64,000 nucleotides of DNA from CAYMMX01 sp964391675 (GTDB taxonomy: Bacteria > Cyanobacteriota > Vampirovibrionia > Gastranaerophilales > Gastranaerophilaceae): positions 1 to 64,000 of the forward strand of contig CAYMMX010000005.1 in NCBI GenBank assembly GCA_964391675.1. The letters run 5' to 3'. The notes under the pieces are model-generated. The model made no database searches and had not been told where the DNA came from. It saw only the letters and a program-made list of their open reading frames with translations. How positions within the stretch are numbered: position 1 is the stretch's first letter; every line of letters begins with the position of its first letter. The translations under genes and the position numbers were made by a program. Shown piece by piece: positions 53,339 to 61,882 of the stretch.

Positions 53339-54290
53339 CAAGTAATCTTTCTTCTATAACTAAATCTAAAACATCAAATACATTTTTATCATATTTCCAT
53401 CCTAAAACTCTTTCTGCCTTTGTCTTATCTCCCCAAATATCAAGGATTTCATTAGGTCTGAACAAATTTTGATCAATAATGATTTTTTTTCTATCTACAT
53501 CTAGTTTATCAAAAACATAATAAACAATATCACTTAAATAAACTGAGCTACCGGATGCAATAATAAAATCTTGTGCAGAATCTTGTTGTAACATTTGCCA
53601 CATAACTTTAACATAATCCGGAGCATATCCAAAATCTCTTTTTACATTTAGGTTCCCCACTCTTAACTCCTGCTGTATACCTTTTTTGATATTTATAGCA
53701 GAATTCACAACTTTTTTTATGAAAAAATTATCACTTGATAAATTAGATATATGATTGAATAAAATACCGCAACATAAATATAAATTATACGTTTCACGAT
53801 AATTTATAACTGCCAAGTGAGCAGAAGCCTTTGAAATAGCGTACGGACTTACCGGACGCAATAAAGATTGTTCATTTATAGGTAATTTATCAACATTTCC
53901 GTACATCTCACTTGATGATGCCTGATAAAATCTTGTTGCAGGACAAACAGATTTTATAGCATTTAAAAGATTTAATGTTGATAAGACATTAAACTGAATA
54001 GTTTCAGCAGGCTGAAAAAAAGATAAACTTACTGAACTTTGTGAGGCCAAGTTATATATTTCATCCGGAGTAGTTTCTCCTAAAATACTCAATACCTCAG
54101 GTAAATCCAATAAATTACATTTTTTTAAAATAACTTTATCCTTAATTCCCAAATATTTTAAATTATTTAAATTAGACTCATTAATATTGCGCGTAACACC
54201 TACAACGCTATATCCTTTAGTTAACAAAAATTGAGCTAAATAAGCCCCATCTTGTCCTGTTATTCCAGTTATTAATACAGTTTTAGACAT
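53310..54290 (-). CDS. gmd: GDP-mannose 4,6-dehydratase
   Basis: This 326-residue extended SDR has GITGQDGAYLAQFLL (about 8-22), NLASQSSVSLSFFQP, the catalytic SSSEMYGNV and YAISKASAH (Tyr-Lys pair), and RDFGYAPDYVKVMW. It makes GDP-4-dehydro-6-deoxymannose, precursor of GDP-fucose, GDP-rhamnose and related sugars. The partner GDP-fucose synthase is not evident in the window, though the GT11 gene would need GDP-fucose. It starts the leftward gmd-GT4-GT2 unit, divergent from pseB. Confidence 0.92.
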   Translation of the reverse strand: MSKTVLITGITGQDGAYLAQFLLTKGYSVVGVTRNINESNLNNLKYLGIKDKVILKKCNLLDLPEVLSILGETTPDEIYNLASQSSVSLSFFQPAETIQFNVLSTLNLLNAIKSVCPATRFYQASSSEMYGNVDKLPINEQSLLRPVSPYAISKASAHLAVINYRETYNLYLCCGILFNHISNLSSDNFFIKKVVNSAINIKKGIQQELRVGNLNVKRDFGYAPDYVKVMWQMLQQDSAQDFIIASGSSVYLSDIVYYVFDKLDVDRKKIIIDQNLFRPNEILDIWGDKTKAERVLGWKYDKNVFDVLDLVIEERLLDEKKDKCII

Positions 54291-54417
54291 ACTTTTTTCT
54301 AATACTTACGCACAACTTATCCATATACAATGTATACATTAAACAATATATTACAAAAATTATACAAGTTGTATCATTAAAATATTTTGTTACAAATAAA
54401 TATTATTTTTTTACTCA

Positions 54418-54426
54418 TGATAAAAT
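54418..54426 (+). promoter_or_regulatory. Extended -10 element upstream of pseB
   Basis: TGATAAAAT (TGn-TAAAAT) lies 33 bases before the pseB ATG; no convincing -35. AGCGAGGA serves as ribosome site. Confidence 0.45.
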
Positions 54427-54459
54427 AAAAACGAGTCTTTACAAATAAGCGAGGAAAAA

Positions 54460-55461
54460 ATGTTAAACGGTAAGAAAATACTAATTACCGGAGGAACCGG
54501 TTCTTTTGGTAAAATGTTTACAAGAACTATATTGAAAGAATATCCTGAAATAAAAAAAATAGTTATTTATTCAAGAGACGAATATAAGCAATTTTTAATG
54601 CAAAACTTGCCTGAATTTAAAAATCATAATAAAGTAATGAGATATTTCATCGGAGATGTAAGAGATAAAGAAAGATTAAAGAGAGCTTTTGAAGGTGTAG
54701 ATTATGTGATACATGCAGCGGCATTAAAACAGGTTCCTGCATGTGAATATAATCCATTTGAAGCAGTTAAAACAAATATCCTGGGAGCACAAAATGTTAT
54801 AGATGCAGCAATAGACAAGGGTGTAAAACGTGTTGTTGCACTATCTACAGATAAAGCATGTGCCCCGATTAACCTTTACGGAGCAACAAAATTATGTTCT
54901 GATAAACTTTTTATAGCAGGGAATTATTACGCAGGAGAAAAAGACACAAAATTTGCCGTAGTCAGATATGGAAATGTTGCGGGCTCGCGCGGATCAGTAA
55001 TTCCTTTCTTCCAAAAACTTGTTAATGAAGGAGCAACAGAACTACCTATAACAGATATAAAAATGACAAGATTTTGGTTAAAGCTTGAAAACGCAGTAGA
55101 AATGGTGGTAAATGCCCTTGAAAACATGCAAGGCGGTGAACTATATGTTAAAAAAATACCATCAATGAAAATGCCTGATCTTGCAAAAGCGATTTCACCA
55201 AACTTAACTATAAAAGAAGTTGGCATAAGACCCGGTGAAAAAATACATGAACAAATGATAACCAAAGAAGATGCAAAAAATACTCTTGAATTTGATGATT
55301 ATTATATAATATTCCCCGAAATTGATATAGGCGATATTATTCATAAATATCCACAAGGAAAAGCTGTTCCACCAGATTTCGAGTACCACAGCGGTAATAA
55401 TACTCAATGGCTTTCTATTGAAGAAATGAAAAAACTGATTAACGAATTACATGATGTATAA
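54460..55461 (+). CDS. pseB: UDP-N-acetylglucosamine 4,6-dehydratase (inverting)
   Basis: This 333-residue SDR carries ITGGTGSFGKMF (about 8-19), YSRDEYKQ, HAAALKQVPACEYNPFEAV, and the catalytic STDKACAPINLYGATK (Asp-Lys and Tyr) plus RYGNVAGSRGSVIPFF, which together identify PseB/FlaA1. It converts UDP-GlcNAc to UDP-2-acetamido-2,6-dideoxy-beta-L-arabino-hexos-4-ulose, the first step to pseudaminic acid or L-altrosamine-type sugars. PseC lies just downstream with an ACP gene between on the other strand. Confidence 0.94.
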   Translation: MLNGKKILITGGTGSFGKMFTRTILKEYPEIKKIVIYSRDEYKQFLMQNLPEFKNHNKVMRYFIGDVRDKERLKRAFEGVDYVIHAAALKQVPACEYNPFEAVKTNILGAQNVIDAAIDKGVKRVVALSTDKACAPINLYGATKLCSDKLFIAGNYYAGEKDTKFAVVRYGNVAGSRGSVIPFFQKLVNEGATELPITDIKMTRFWLKLENAVEMVVNALENMQGGELYVKKIPSMKMPDLAKAISPNLTIKEVGIRPGEKIHEQMITKEDAKNTLEFDDYYIIFPEIDIGDIIHKYPQGKAVPPDFEYHSGNNTQWLSIEEMKKLINELHDV

Positions 55462-55472
55462 TAATGATTAGT

Positions 55473-55709
55473 TTAATTACTTTCTTTTAATTTAATGATT
55501 TTTTCTAAAATTAATTTTAAAGAAGTTAACTTTGGAATATCTTCAGGATTAAAGGATATTCCAAATTCTTCTTCTACCGTCATAATTATTTCAATATGCT
55601 TTAAAGAGTCCCATAAATCTTCATTTTGCATAGTTAAATCAGCATCCACATCTTTTTCAAACAACAAAGACATAATATTTATAAGTTTATTTTCAAAATC
55701 CATTTCCAT
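55473..55709 (-). CDS. Acyl carrier protein
   Basis: This small acidic four-helix protein of about 78 residues has the phosphopantetheine attachment motif DLWDSLKH (Ser35) followed by IEIIMTVEEEFGISF. It is a dedicated ACP rather than fatty-acid AcpP, given its place inside the glycan locus. The FkbH-type protein 2 kb away is the likely partner, since such HAD proteins load glycerate-type units onto ACPs. The start is uncertain: GTG 55715, ATG 55709 or ATG 55703. It is encoded on the strand opposite to its neighbours. Confidence 0.85.
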   Translation of the reverse strand: MEMDFENKLINIMSLLFEKDVDADLTMQNEDLWDSLKHIEIIMTVEEEFGISFNPEDIPKLTSLKLILEKIIKLKESN

Positions 55710-55798
55710 TCTCACATATCTTTATAACTTTTGAATTATAACATACACAATCTAAAAAAATGTATACTAAATTAATTATATTTTAATTTTTTCAATTA

Positions 55799-55807
55799 TG
55801 ATATAAT
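55799..55807 (+). promoter_or_regulatory. Extended -10 element upstream of pseC
   Basis: TGATATAAT (TGn plus consensus TATAAT) lies 16 bases before the pseC ATG, with TAGAGG just downstream as ribosome site. The leader would be about nine bases. The -35 is weak. Confidence 0.5.
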
Positions 55808-55822
55808 TTTATAGAGGTAAAA

Positions 55823-56935
55823 ATGAAAAAATACAGTTATGGAAAACAATCTCTTGATATAAAAGATTATTATTCAGTTTTAGCAACTTTAAGAACTCCT
55901 TTTTTAACTCAAGGTCCAAAAGTCAAAGAATTTGAAGAAAAAATTTGTGAATATACCGGAGCTAAATATTGTGTTGCCGTTGCAAATGGAACAGCAGCTT
56001 TACATATAGCAATGCTTGCAACAGAAATAAAACCTGACCAAGAAGCAATAACAACACCTATTACTTTCCTTGCCAGCGCAAACTGTATTTTATATGCCGG
56101 TGCAACTGTAAAATTTGCAGATATTGAACCTGAAACAGCAAATATTAATCCTAATGAAATAGCAAAACAAATTAACAGTAAAACAAAAGCAATAATTCCT
56201 GTACATTTTGCAGGACAAAGTTGTGACATGGAAAAAATAAATGATATAATAAAAAAATCCAAATTTACCCAAAAAATATATATAATTGAAGATGCGGCTC
56301 ATGCAATAGGGTCTGAGTATAAAAATACAAAAGTAGGAAGTTGCAAATACTCAGATATGACTATTTTTTCTTTTCATCCGGTGAAAACAATTACCACAGG
56401 AGAAGGCGGAGCTATAACAACAAACAATGAAGATTTATACAAAAAACTATTAGCTCTTCGATCACACGGGATGTATAAAGAAGGCAATATGGCAAAAACT
56501 TGGGAATACGAGATGAGATATTTAGGTTATAATTACAGATTAACCGATATTCAAGCAGCACTGGGTGTTTCTCAAATTGAAAAATTAAATAAATTTAAAA
56601 AACGCAGACGGGCAATTGTGGATTATTATAATAAATATTTAGGATTACCACATTTAATAGAAAAAGATTACTCAAATGCTTGTTTTCACCTTTATCCAGT
56701 AATGGTTAGAAACAGGGAAGAATTCTATACAAAAGCTAAAGAAGCCGGTTTAAACTTACAAGTTCACTACATTCCGGTTCATACTCAACCTTACTACAGA
56801 AATCTTGGATTTAAGGAAGGTGACTATCCAAATGCGGAGATATATTACAAAAAATGTATTTCACTTCCACTATACCCAAGCTTAACTGACAATGATTTAA
56901 AAGAAATCGTAAAAAGAATTAAAGGATTATTATAA
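55823..56935 (+). CDS. pseC: UDP-4-amino-4,6-dideoxy-N-acetyl-beta-L-altrosamine transaminase
   Basis: This 370-residue PLP aminotransferase of the DegT/DnrJ/EryC1 family has YGKQSLDIKDYYSVLATLRTPFLTQGP in its N-terminal region, ANGTAALHIAML, EDAAHAIGSEY and the PLP-lysine segment FSFHPVKTITTGEGG. It transaminates the PseB product. The order with pseB and a PseH-like gene matches the pseudaminic acid pathway. No pseF, pseG or pseI is seen before the right edge. Confidence 0.92.
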   Translation: MKKYSYGKQSLDIKDYYSVLATLRTPFLTQGPKVKEFEEKICEYTGAKYCVAVANGTAALHIAMLATEIKPDQEAITTPITFLASANCILYAGATVKFADIEPETANINPNEIAKQINSKTKAIIPVHFAGQSCDMEKINDIIKKSKFTQKIYIIEDAAHAIGSEYKNTKVGSCKYSDMTIFSFHPVKTITTGEGGAITTNNEDLYKKLLALRSHGMYKEGNMAKTWEYEMRYLGYNYRLTDIQAALGVSQIEKLNKFKKRRRAIVDYYNKYLGLPHLIEKDYSNACFHLYPVMVRNREEFYTKAKEAGLNLQVHYIPVHTQPYYRNLGFKEGDYPNAEIYYKKCISLPLYPSLTDNDLKEIVKRIKGLL

Positions 56936-56944
56936 AAATATTTT

Positions 56945-57733
56945 ATGAAATTAGGTTTAAAATTATGGAGCATAAATACAGATTATTATTTAAATGAAGC
57001 AATAGCTTTATATAATCAAGGTTGGTATGAATATATCGAACTTTATGTTGTTCCCGATACTCTAAATACAATTCAAAAATGGAAATCAACAAATATTCCA
57101 TTTACATTACATGCGCCTCATTTTTTACATGGAATAAATCTGGCAAAGAAAGAGTTTGAAAAAACAAACATAAAATTTTTTGATGAAGTAAAAGTTTTTT
57201 CAAACGAATTAAATGCAGAATATGTTGTCATACATTCAGGAACTGATGGTAATATAGAAGAAACCATAAGGCAATTAAAAATAATAAATATTGAAAACAT
57301 GTTAATTGAAAATAAGCCATATAAGGCAATCCCTAACAAAATGAACGGTAAATTCTGTACAGGTACTACAATTAAAGAAATATCACAAGTCATTAATGAA
57401 TTAGATTGCGGATTTTGCCTTGACATAGGACATGCAATATGTAGTGCTAATACTCTAAAAAAAGAACCTTATGCTTTTCTTAAAGAGTTTAACGATTTAA
57501 ATCCGAATTGCTATCACTTATCTGATAATTTTATTGATGCAGAATTTGATACACACTTACATTTCGGTGATGGAAGTTACGATTTGAAAAAAATTATTGA
57601 AATAATGGATATAAATAAAAATATTGCGATTGAAACAGATAAAGATTCTAAAAAAAATTTAAATGATTTTATTAATGATATAAAATTTTTAAAAGGAGTT
57701 ATTAAAAATAGTGCAACCACTAAAATTTCATAA
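56945..57733 (+). CDS. Sugar isomerase/epimerase-like (AP endonuclease 2 fold) protein
   Basis: This 262-residue TIM-barrel of the xylose-isomerase/IolI family carries FTLHAPHFLHGINL, YVVIHSGTDGN, MLIENKP, GFCLDIGHAICSAN, CYHLSDN and HLHFGDGSYDL, where the His/Glu/Asp residues form the metal site. Similar proteins in nonulosonic-type clusters have unknown roles. It may isomerise or epimerise an intermediate. It starts 9 bases after pseC in the same transcript. Confidence 0.8.
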   Translation: MKLGLKLWSINTDYYLNEAIALYNQGWYEYIELYVVPDTLNTIQKWKSTNIPFTLHAPHFLHGINLAKKEFEKTNIKFFDEVKVFSNELNAEYVVIHSGTDGNIEETIRQLKIINIENMLIENKPYKAIPNKMNGKFCTGTTIKEISQVINELDCGFCLDIGHAICSANTLKKEPYAFLKEFNDLNPNCYHLSDNFIDAEFDTHLHFGDGSYDLKKIIEIMDINKNIAIETDKDSKKNLNDFINDIKFLKGVIKNSATTKIS

Positions 57734-57770
57734 TATAATGAACTAAACATGTTTATATGAAAGCAATAAA

Positions 57771-59348
57771 ATGAGTATTTTATTTGATAAAGATTTAAAC
57801 CGCTTAAATTTATTATCTTTGAAGGAAGAAACTCCTTCAAAAAAACTTAAAATTATGGTATACAGAAATCATAATTTTGAACTTGTTGCAACTGTGCTAA
57901 ATAAATTTTTAAATTTTTCAAAAATAAATGCTGAATTTATATATAGTGATTATGATGATAGTATGAGTTTTAGCTCCATACTAAATGATGCAGATATAAA
58001 CTTAGTTTGGATTGACATATGTAGATATAAGGATATAAATATACACTCTTGGCTAAAAGAAAGAATAAATTATTTAAAATCTGTCTCTGAAGCTAGAATT
58101 TTAGTTTATACAATAGGTGAAATTAATTTAACTAATGACTTTCCTCAAGATATTATCATTGCAAACAGCAAGAATATTGAAAAATATTTAAAAAATAATT
58201 TTTTAGACCTTGCAAAAGAAGAGTATTCAGGAACAAGATTATCTTCAAAAGCGAGTCTTTATATTGCAAGAGAGCTTGGATTAAAATATATTACTTCTAT
58301 GTTTATGCAACCCCTAAAAGCAATAATAACAGACTTGGATAACACTTTATATCAGGGAGTTTTAGGTGAGGATGGCATCGATAATTTAATACCTGATTAT
58401 GATTATCAAAAGTTACTGAAAGAACTAAAAGAACAAGGTTTTTTTATCGCTGTTTCATCCAAAAATGAGATTGAAGATGTTAAAGAAATGTTTAAAAAAA
58501 GAAAAGATTTTCTCATTAAATGGGATGATTTTGCTGCGCATTCCATAAACTGGGATTCAAAAGCAGAAGGTATACGATACATTGCAAAAAAATTAAATGT
58601 GGGTTTTGATAGCATAATTTTTATTGATGACAATATAGGTGAAATACAATGGGTAAAAAATGAAATTCTAGAAATAAAATATTTGCTAGCGGATGAAGAT
58701 ATTGCATATAAATTAAGTGTTTTCCCAGGATTATATAAATCGGCATTTTTAAAAGAAGATAAATTTAGAACAGAAGATATAAAAGCAAATTTAGAAAGAC
58801 AAAATTTATTTATTTCAACTGGAAAATCTGATTATTTTCGTCAACTAGAAATGAAACTTGAATATCTAATTAACCCACAAAATTGTATAGAAAGAATTTC
58901 TCAGCTTTTAAACAAAACTAATCAATTTATTTTCTCTTATAAAAGATATTCAGAAAAAGAAGTTAAAACTATTATGGAAGACTCTAATAGTGCAATTCTT
59001 ACAGTATCACTATCTGACAAATTATCTGAAAGCGGAATAATTGGAATAATAGTAGCACAAAAAGGCAAAGAAAATTCATTATTAATAAAAGAACTATGCG
59101 TAAGTTGCAGAGCACTTGGAAGACATATTGAAGATATAATGTTAAAAAAAGGTTTTCAATTTTTAAAAGAAAAGTTAAAAACAAATGACAGCATAATGTT
59201 AGAATTTAAATATGGTCCTCGCAATAATCCTGCAAAAAATTGGATTGAGAAAAATTTTAATTGTATTGTAAATAATGACGGTCTCATTAGAGTTAATTTA
59301 CTTTATGATAAAATTAATACAGATGGTATAAAAATAATCTTAAGGTGA
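57771..59348 (+). CDS. FkbH-type HAD-IIIC protein
   Basis: This 525-residue protein carries an N-terminal region (about 25-175) of SGNH-like style and a HAD domain starting at KAIITDLDNTLYQGVLGEDG (DLDNT, residues 188-192). It continues with FIAVSSKNE, IIFIDDNIGEI and a C-terminal GNAT-like part (about 380-525: GIIGIIVAQ, ALGRHIEDIM). FkbH family members move glycerate from 1,3-bisphosphoglycerate to an ACP in polyketide pathways, and relatives occur in glycan loci. With the ACP gene at 55.5 kb it may make an acyl- or glyceryl-ACP for sugar decoration. Confidence 0.85.
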   Translation: MSILFDKDLNRLNLLSLKEETPSKKLKIMVYRNHNFELVATVLNKFLNFSKINAEFIYSDYDDSMSFSSILNDADINLVWIDICRYKDINIHSWLKERINYLKSVSEARILVYTIGEINLTNDFPQDIIIANSKNIEKYLKNNFLDLAKEEYSGTRLSSKASLYIARELGLKYITSMFMQPLKAIITDLDNTLYQGVLGEDGIDNLIPDYDYQKLLKELKEQGFFIAVSSKNEIEDVKEMFKKRKDFLIKWDDFAAHSINWDSKAEGIRYIAKKLNVGFDSIIFIDDNIGEIQWVKNEILEIKYLLADEDIAYKLSVFPGLYKSAFLKEDKFRTEDIKANLERQNLFISTGKSDYFRQLEMKLEYLINPQNCIERISQLLNKTNQFIFSYKRYSEKEVKTIMEDSNSAILTVSLSDKLSESGIIGIIVAQKGKENSLLIKELCVSCRALGRHIEDIMLKKGFQFLKEKLKTNDSIMLEFKYGPRNNPAKNWIEKNFNCIVNNDGLIRVNLLYDKINTDGIKIILR

Positions 59349-59352
59349 ACTA

Positions 59353-59928
59353 TTGGATATTGTATTTAAAAATTTTATACATTTAACACTGGAAGAAAAA
59401 GAATTAGTCTTAAAGTACAGAAATACAGATAGAGTTCGGCTAAATATGATTAATAATGATATTATTCCTATGGAACAACATTTAAATTGGCTTGACTCTC
59501 TTAAGAATATGGAAGATTGTAAATACTATATTGTTTATATAAATAATATTAGTGTTGCGGCTTTTTACTTTACATCAATTGATTATGCTAACAAAAAAGC
59601 AGAATGGGGTTTTTATCTATTTGAAGAAAATATAGGATATGGTGCTTTAATAGAATATTTAGGAATTGAATACTTTTTTTATTCTCTAAATTTTAATCTT
59701 CTATATTGCAAAGTTTTAACTTCAAATACAAGAACATATAATCTTCACATTAACAGTTTCTTTTTTTCAAAAGATACCTTATATGATGAAAAGATTATAA
59801 ATAATAATTCTGTAATTAATCTTTTGGGACTCTCAATGAAAAAAGAAGTTTGGGATAAGAAAAAATATTCTATAAAAAATAAGATATATAAATTATTTAA
59901 AATTAAAAGTGTATTATGGAAAATGTAG
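59353..59928 (+). CDS. PseH-like GNAT N-acetyltransferase
   Basis: This 191-residue GNAT protein has KNFIHLTLEEKELVLKYRNTDRVR, EQHLNWLDSLKN, YYIVYINNISVAAFYF and EWGFYLFEENIGYGALIEYLGIEY, close in layout to PseH (acetylates the 4-amino group of UDP-4-amino-4,6-dideoxy-beta-L-AltNAc). The acyl group used here could differ. The start is TTG, five bases after AAGGTG. It lies 4 bases after the FkbH gene. Confidence 0.8.
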   Translation: MDIVFKNFIHLTLEEKELVLKYRNTDRVRLNMINNDIIPMEQHLNWLDSLKNMEDCKYYIVYINNISVAAFYFTSIDYANKKAEWGFYLFEENIGYGALIEYLGIEYFFYSLNFNLLYCKVLTSNTRTYNLHINSFFFSKDTLYDEKIINNNSVINLLGLSMKKEVWDKKKYSIKNKIYKLFKIKSVLWKM

Positions 59929-59932
59929 GATT

Positions 59933-61882
59933 ATGAATAAGAAACAAGCAGAAAATATAATTAAAATAAGAGTTTTTGAAGAAGAAATTCTTGATTTATT
60001 TTCCCAAAATAAATTGTCGGGAACCACTCATACTTATATCGGACAAGAAGCTGTTGCCGTCGCTGTAATGAATTATATTAAAGAAAATGATAAAGTTTTT
60101 TCAAATCACAGATGCCATGGCCATTATTTAGCATATGGGGGCGATATAAAATCTTTGCTTGCAGAAATAATGTCAAAACAATCAGGATTATGTCAAGGTA
60201 GAGGCGGAAGCCAACATATCCATTACAAGAACTTTTATACCAATGGCATTCAAGGTGGAATTGTCCCAAATGCTCTGGGTATGGCATGGGCTGATAAATT
60301 ACTTGAAAAAGATGGCATTACAGTGGTTTTTTTGGGAGATGGTACATTAGGTCAGGGAATTGTCTATGAAAGTTTTAATATGGCGTCCCTGTATAATATA
60401 CCGATATTATTTGTAATTGAGAATAACAAATATGCTATGTCTACTTCTACCGATGATGCTGTCAGCGGTAGTATTATTAAACGTGCCCAAGCATTTGATA
60501 TTGAGTGCTCTGAGGTAGAAAGTAATGATATAAGCATATTGGATTCACATTTTGAAAAAGCGGTAGAATATATAAGGCAAAATAATAAACCATTCTGTCA
60601 GATTGTACATACATATAGACTTGCTGCTCATAGCAAAGGTGATGACACCAGAGATAAAACTGAAATTGACGACTGGAGAAAGAAAGATCCTATTATTTAT
60701 GTAGAAAATACTTTCGGAAAAAAATTCTGTGAAGATTTAAAAAAGAAATTTAGAAAAGAAATACAAGATATAATTATAAAATTAGAAAAAGAAAACAATA
60801 TTGAAATAGAAATTAAAAGCAAAAATACAAAAAAAACAAGAAATAAACCAGTTTCATTTTTAAACCGAGAAGATAATAAAAAGGTTTTAACCTGTATAAA
60901 CAATTCTCTGGATAAATTAATGTTAAAATACAAAAATATTATACTTCTTGGCGAAGATATTAGAAACCCCTATGGAGGCGCATTTAAAGTTACTAAAGAC
61001 TTAAGCCATAAATATCCAGATAGAGTGATTAATACACCGATAAGTGAAGCAGCAATCGCGGGTTCTGGGGTAGGTTTAGCTCTTAATGGTATTAAACCGA
61101 TTATAGAAATTATGTTTGGGGATTTTGTAACCCTTTGTTTTGATCAAATTTTAAACCATGCAACAAAATACCAATGGATATATGGCTCTGATATAGAATT
61201 ACCATTAATTTTCAGACTACCAATGGGTGCCGGTAGAGGGTATGGTCCTACTCATAGTCAATCCCTTGAAAAATATCTTGTAGGAATTCCTCAAATTTCA
61301 ATCTTGGCTACTTCAAACATTTTTGATATAGAAAAATTATATTGCTATGCTATAGAGAATTGTAAATCGCCTCTAATAATAATTGAAAATAAAAAAATGT
61401 ATGGCAATAAATTATATAAAACAGAAAATTCCAAAATTATGCAGTTTGATGTTATAGAATCATTTTGTAATAATTTTCCTTCAGTTAAATTGTCTTTGGA
61501 TAAAGAAAACAAAGCCGATGTTACAATAATTACATACGGAGGAATGTTAGATGAAGCATTAGAAGCCTCATTAACGCTTATGATACAAGATGAAATTCAA
61601 TTAGATATAATTGTTATAACTCAGCTATCGCCAATTCCTATGGAAGATTTAAATTTACTAATTAATTCTGACTATATAGGCACTTTAGAAGAAGGGACCA
61701 TCTGCAACGGAATAGGAGCAGAGATAATATCTAAATTGGCAGAAAAAAATATTGGAAAAAATTATTTTAGGTTGGCAACACCGGATTTTCCAATCCCAAA
61801 TGGAATAAAACTTGAACAACAAATTATACCGAATAAAAATACAATAATTGATAAAGTAAGGAGTCTTTATAATGAAAACTGA
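59933..61882 (+). CDS. Fused E1-alpha/E1-beta thiamine-dependent 2-oxoacid dehydrogenase
   Basis: This 649-residue protein joins two normally separate subunits. Residues 1 to about 300 are E1-alpha, with GRGGSQHIHYKN (89-100) and the thiamine-diphosphate motif GDG (135-137)...ENNKYAMS (163-170). A Lys-rich linker (about 285-325) follows. E1-beta, with LGEDIRNPYGG, NTPISEAAIAGSGVGLAL, and GPTHSQSLEKYLVGIP, makes up the rest. It decarboxylates a 2-oxoacid (pyruvate, a branched-chain oxoacid or similar) and acylates a lipoyl domain. Its partner lipoyl protein is encoded next, overlapping by 11 bases. The ATG at 59933 follows TAGGA; a longer start upstream has no site. Confidence 0.9.
   Translation: MNKKQAENIIKIRVFEEEILDLFSQNKLSGTTHTYIGQEAVAVAVMNYIKENDKVFSNHRCHGHYLAYGGDIKSLLAEIMSKQSGLCQGRGGSQHIHYKNFYTNGIQGGIVPNALGMAWADKLLEKDGITVVFLGDGTLGQGIVYESFNMASLYNIPILFVIENNKYAMSTSTDDAVSGSIIKRAQAFDIECSEVESNDISILDSHFEKAVEYIRQNNKPFCQIVHTYRLAAHSKGDDTRDKTEIDDWRKKDPIIYVENTFGKKFCEDLKKKFRKEIQDIIIKLEKENNIEIEIKSKNTKKTRNKPVSFLNREDNKKVLTCINNSLDKLMLKYKNIILLGEDIRNPYGGAFKVTKDLSHKYPDRVINTPISEAAIAGSGVGLALNGIKPIIEIMFGDFVTLCFDQILNHATKYQWIYGSDIELPLIFRLPMGAGRGYGPTHSQSLEKYLVGIPQISILATSNIFDIEKLYCYAIENCKSPLIIIENKKMYGNKLYKTENSKIMQFDVIESFCNNFPSVKLSLDKENKADVTIITYGGMLDEALEASLTLMIQDEIQLDIIVITQLSPIPMEDLNLLINSDYIGTLEEGTICNGIGAEIISKLAEKNIGKNYFRLATPDFPIPNGIKLEQQIIPNKNTIIDKVRSLYNEN

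Noticed and set aside
59933..61882. Ordinary pyruvate or acetoin dehydrogenase E1 operon
   Set aside because: No regular E2 core or E3 gene follows, and the next gene carries a sugar acyltransferase, so a housekeeping complex does not fit.
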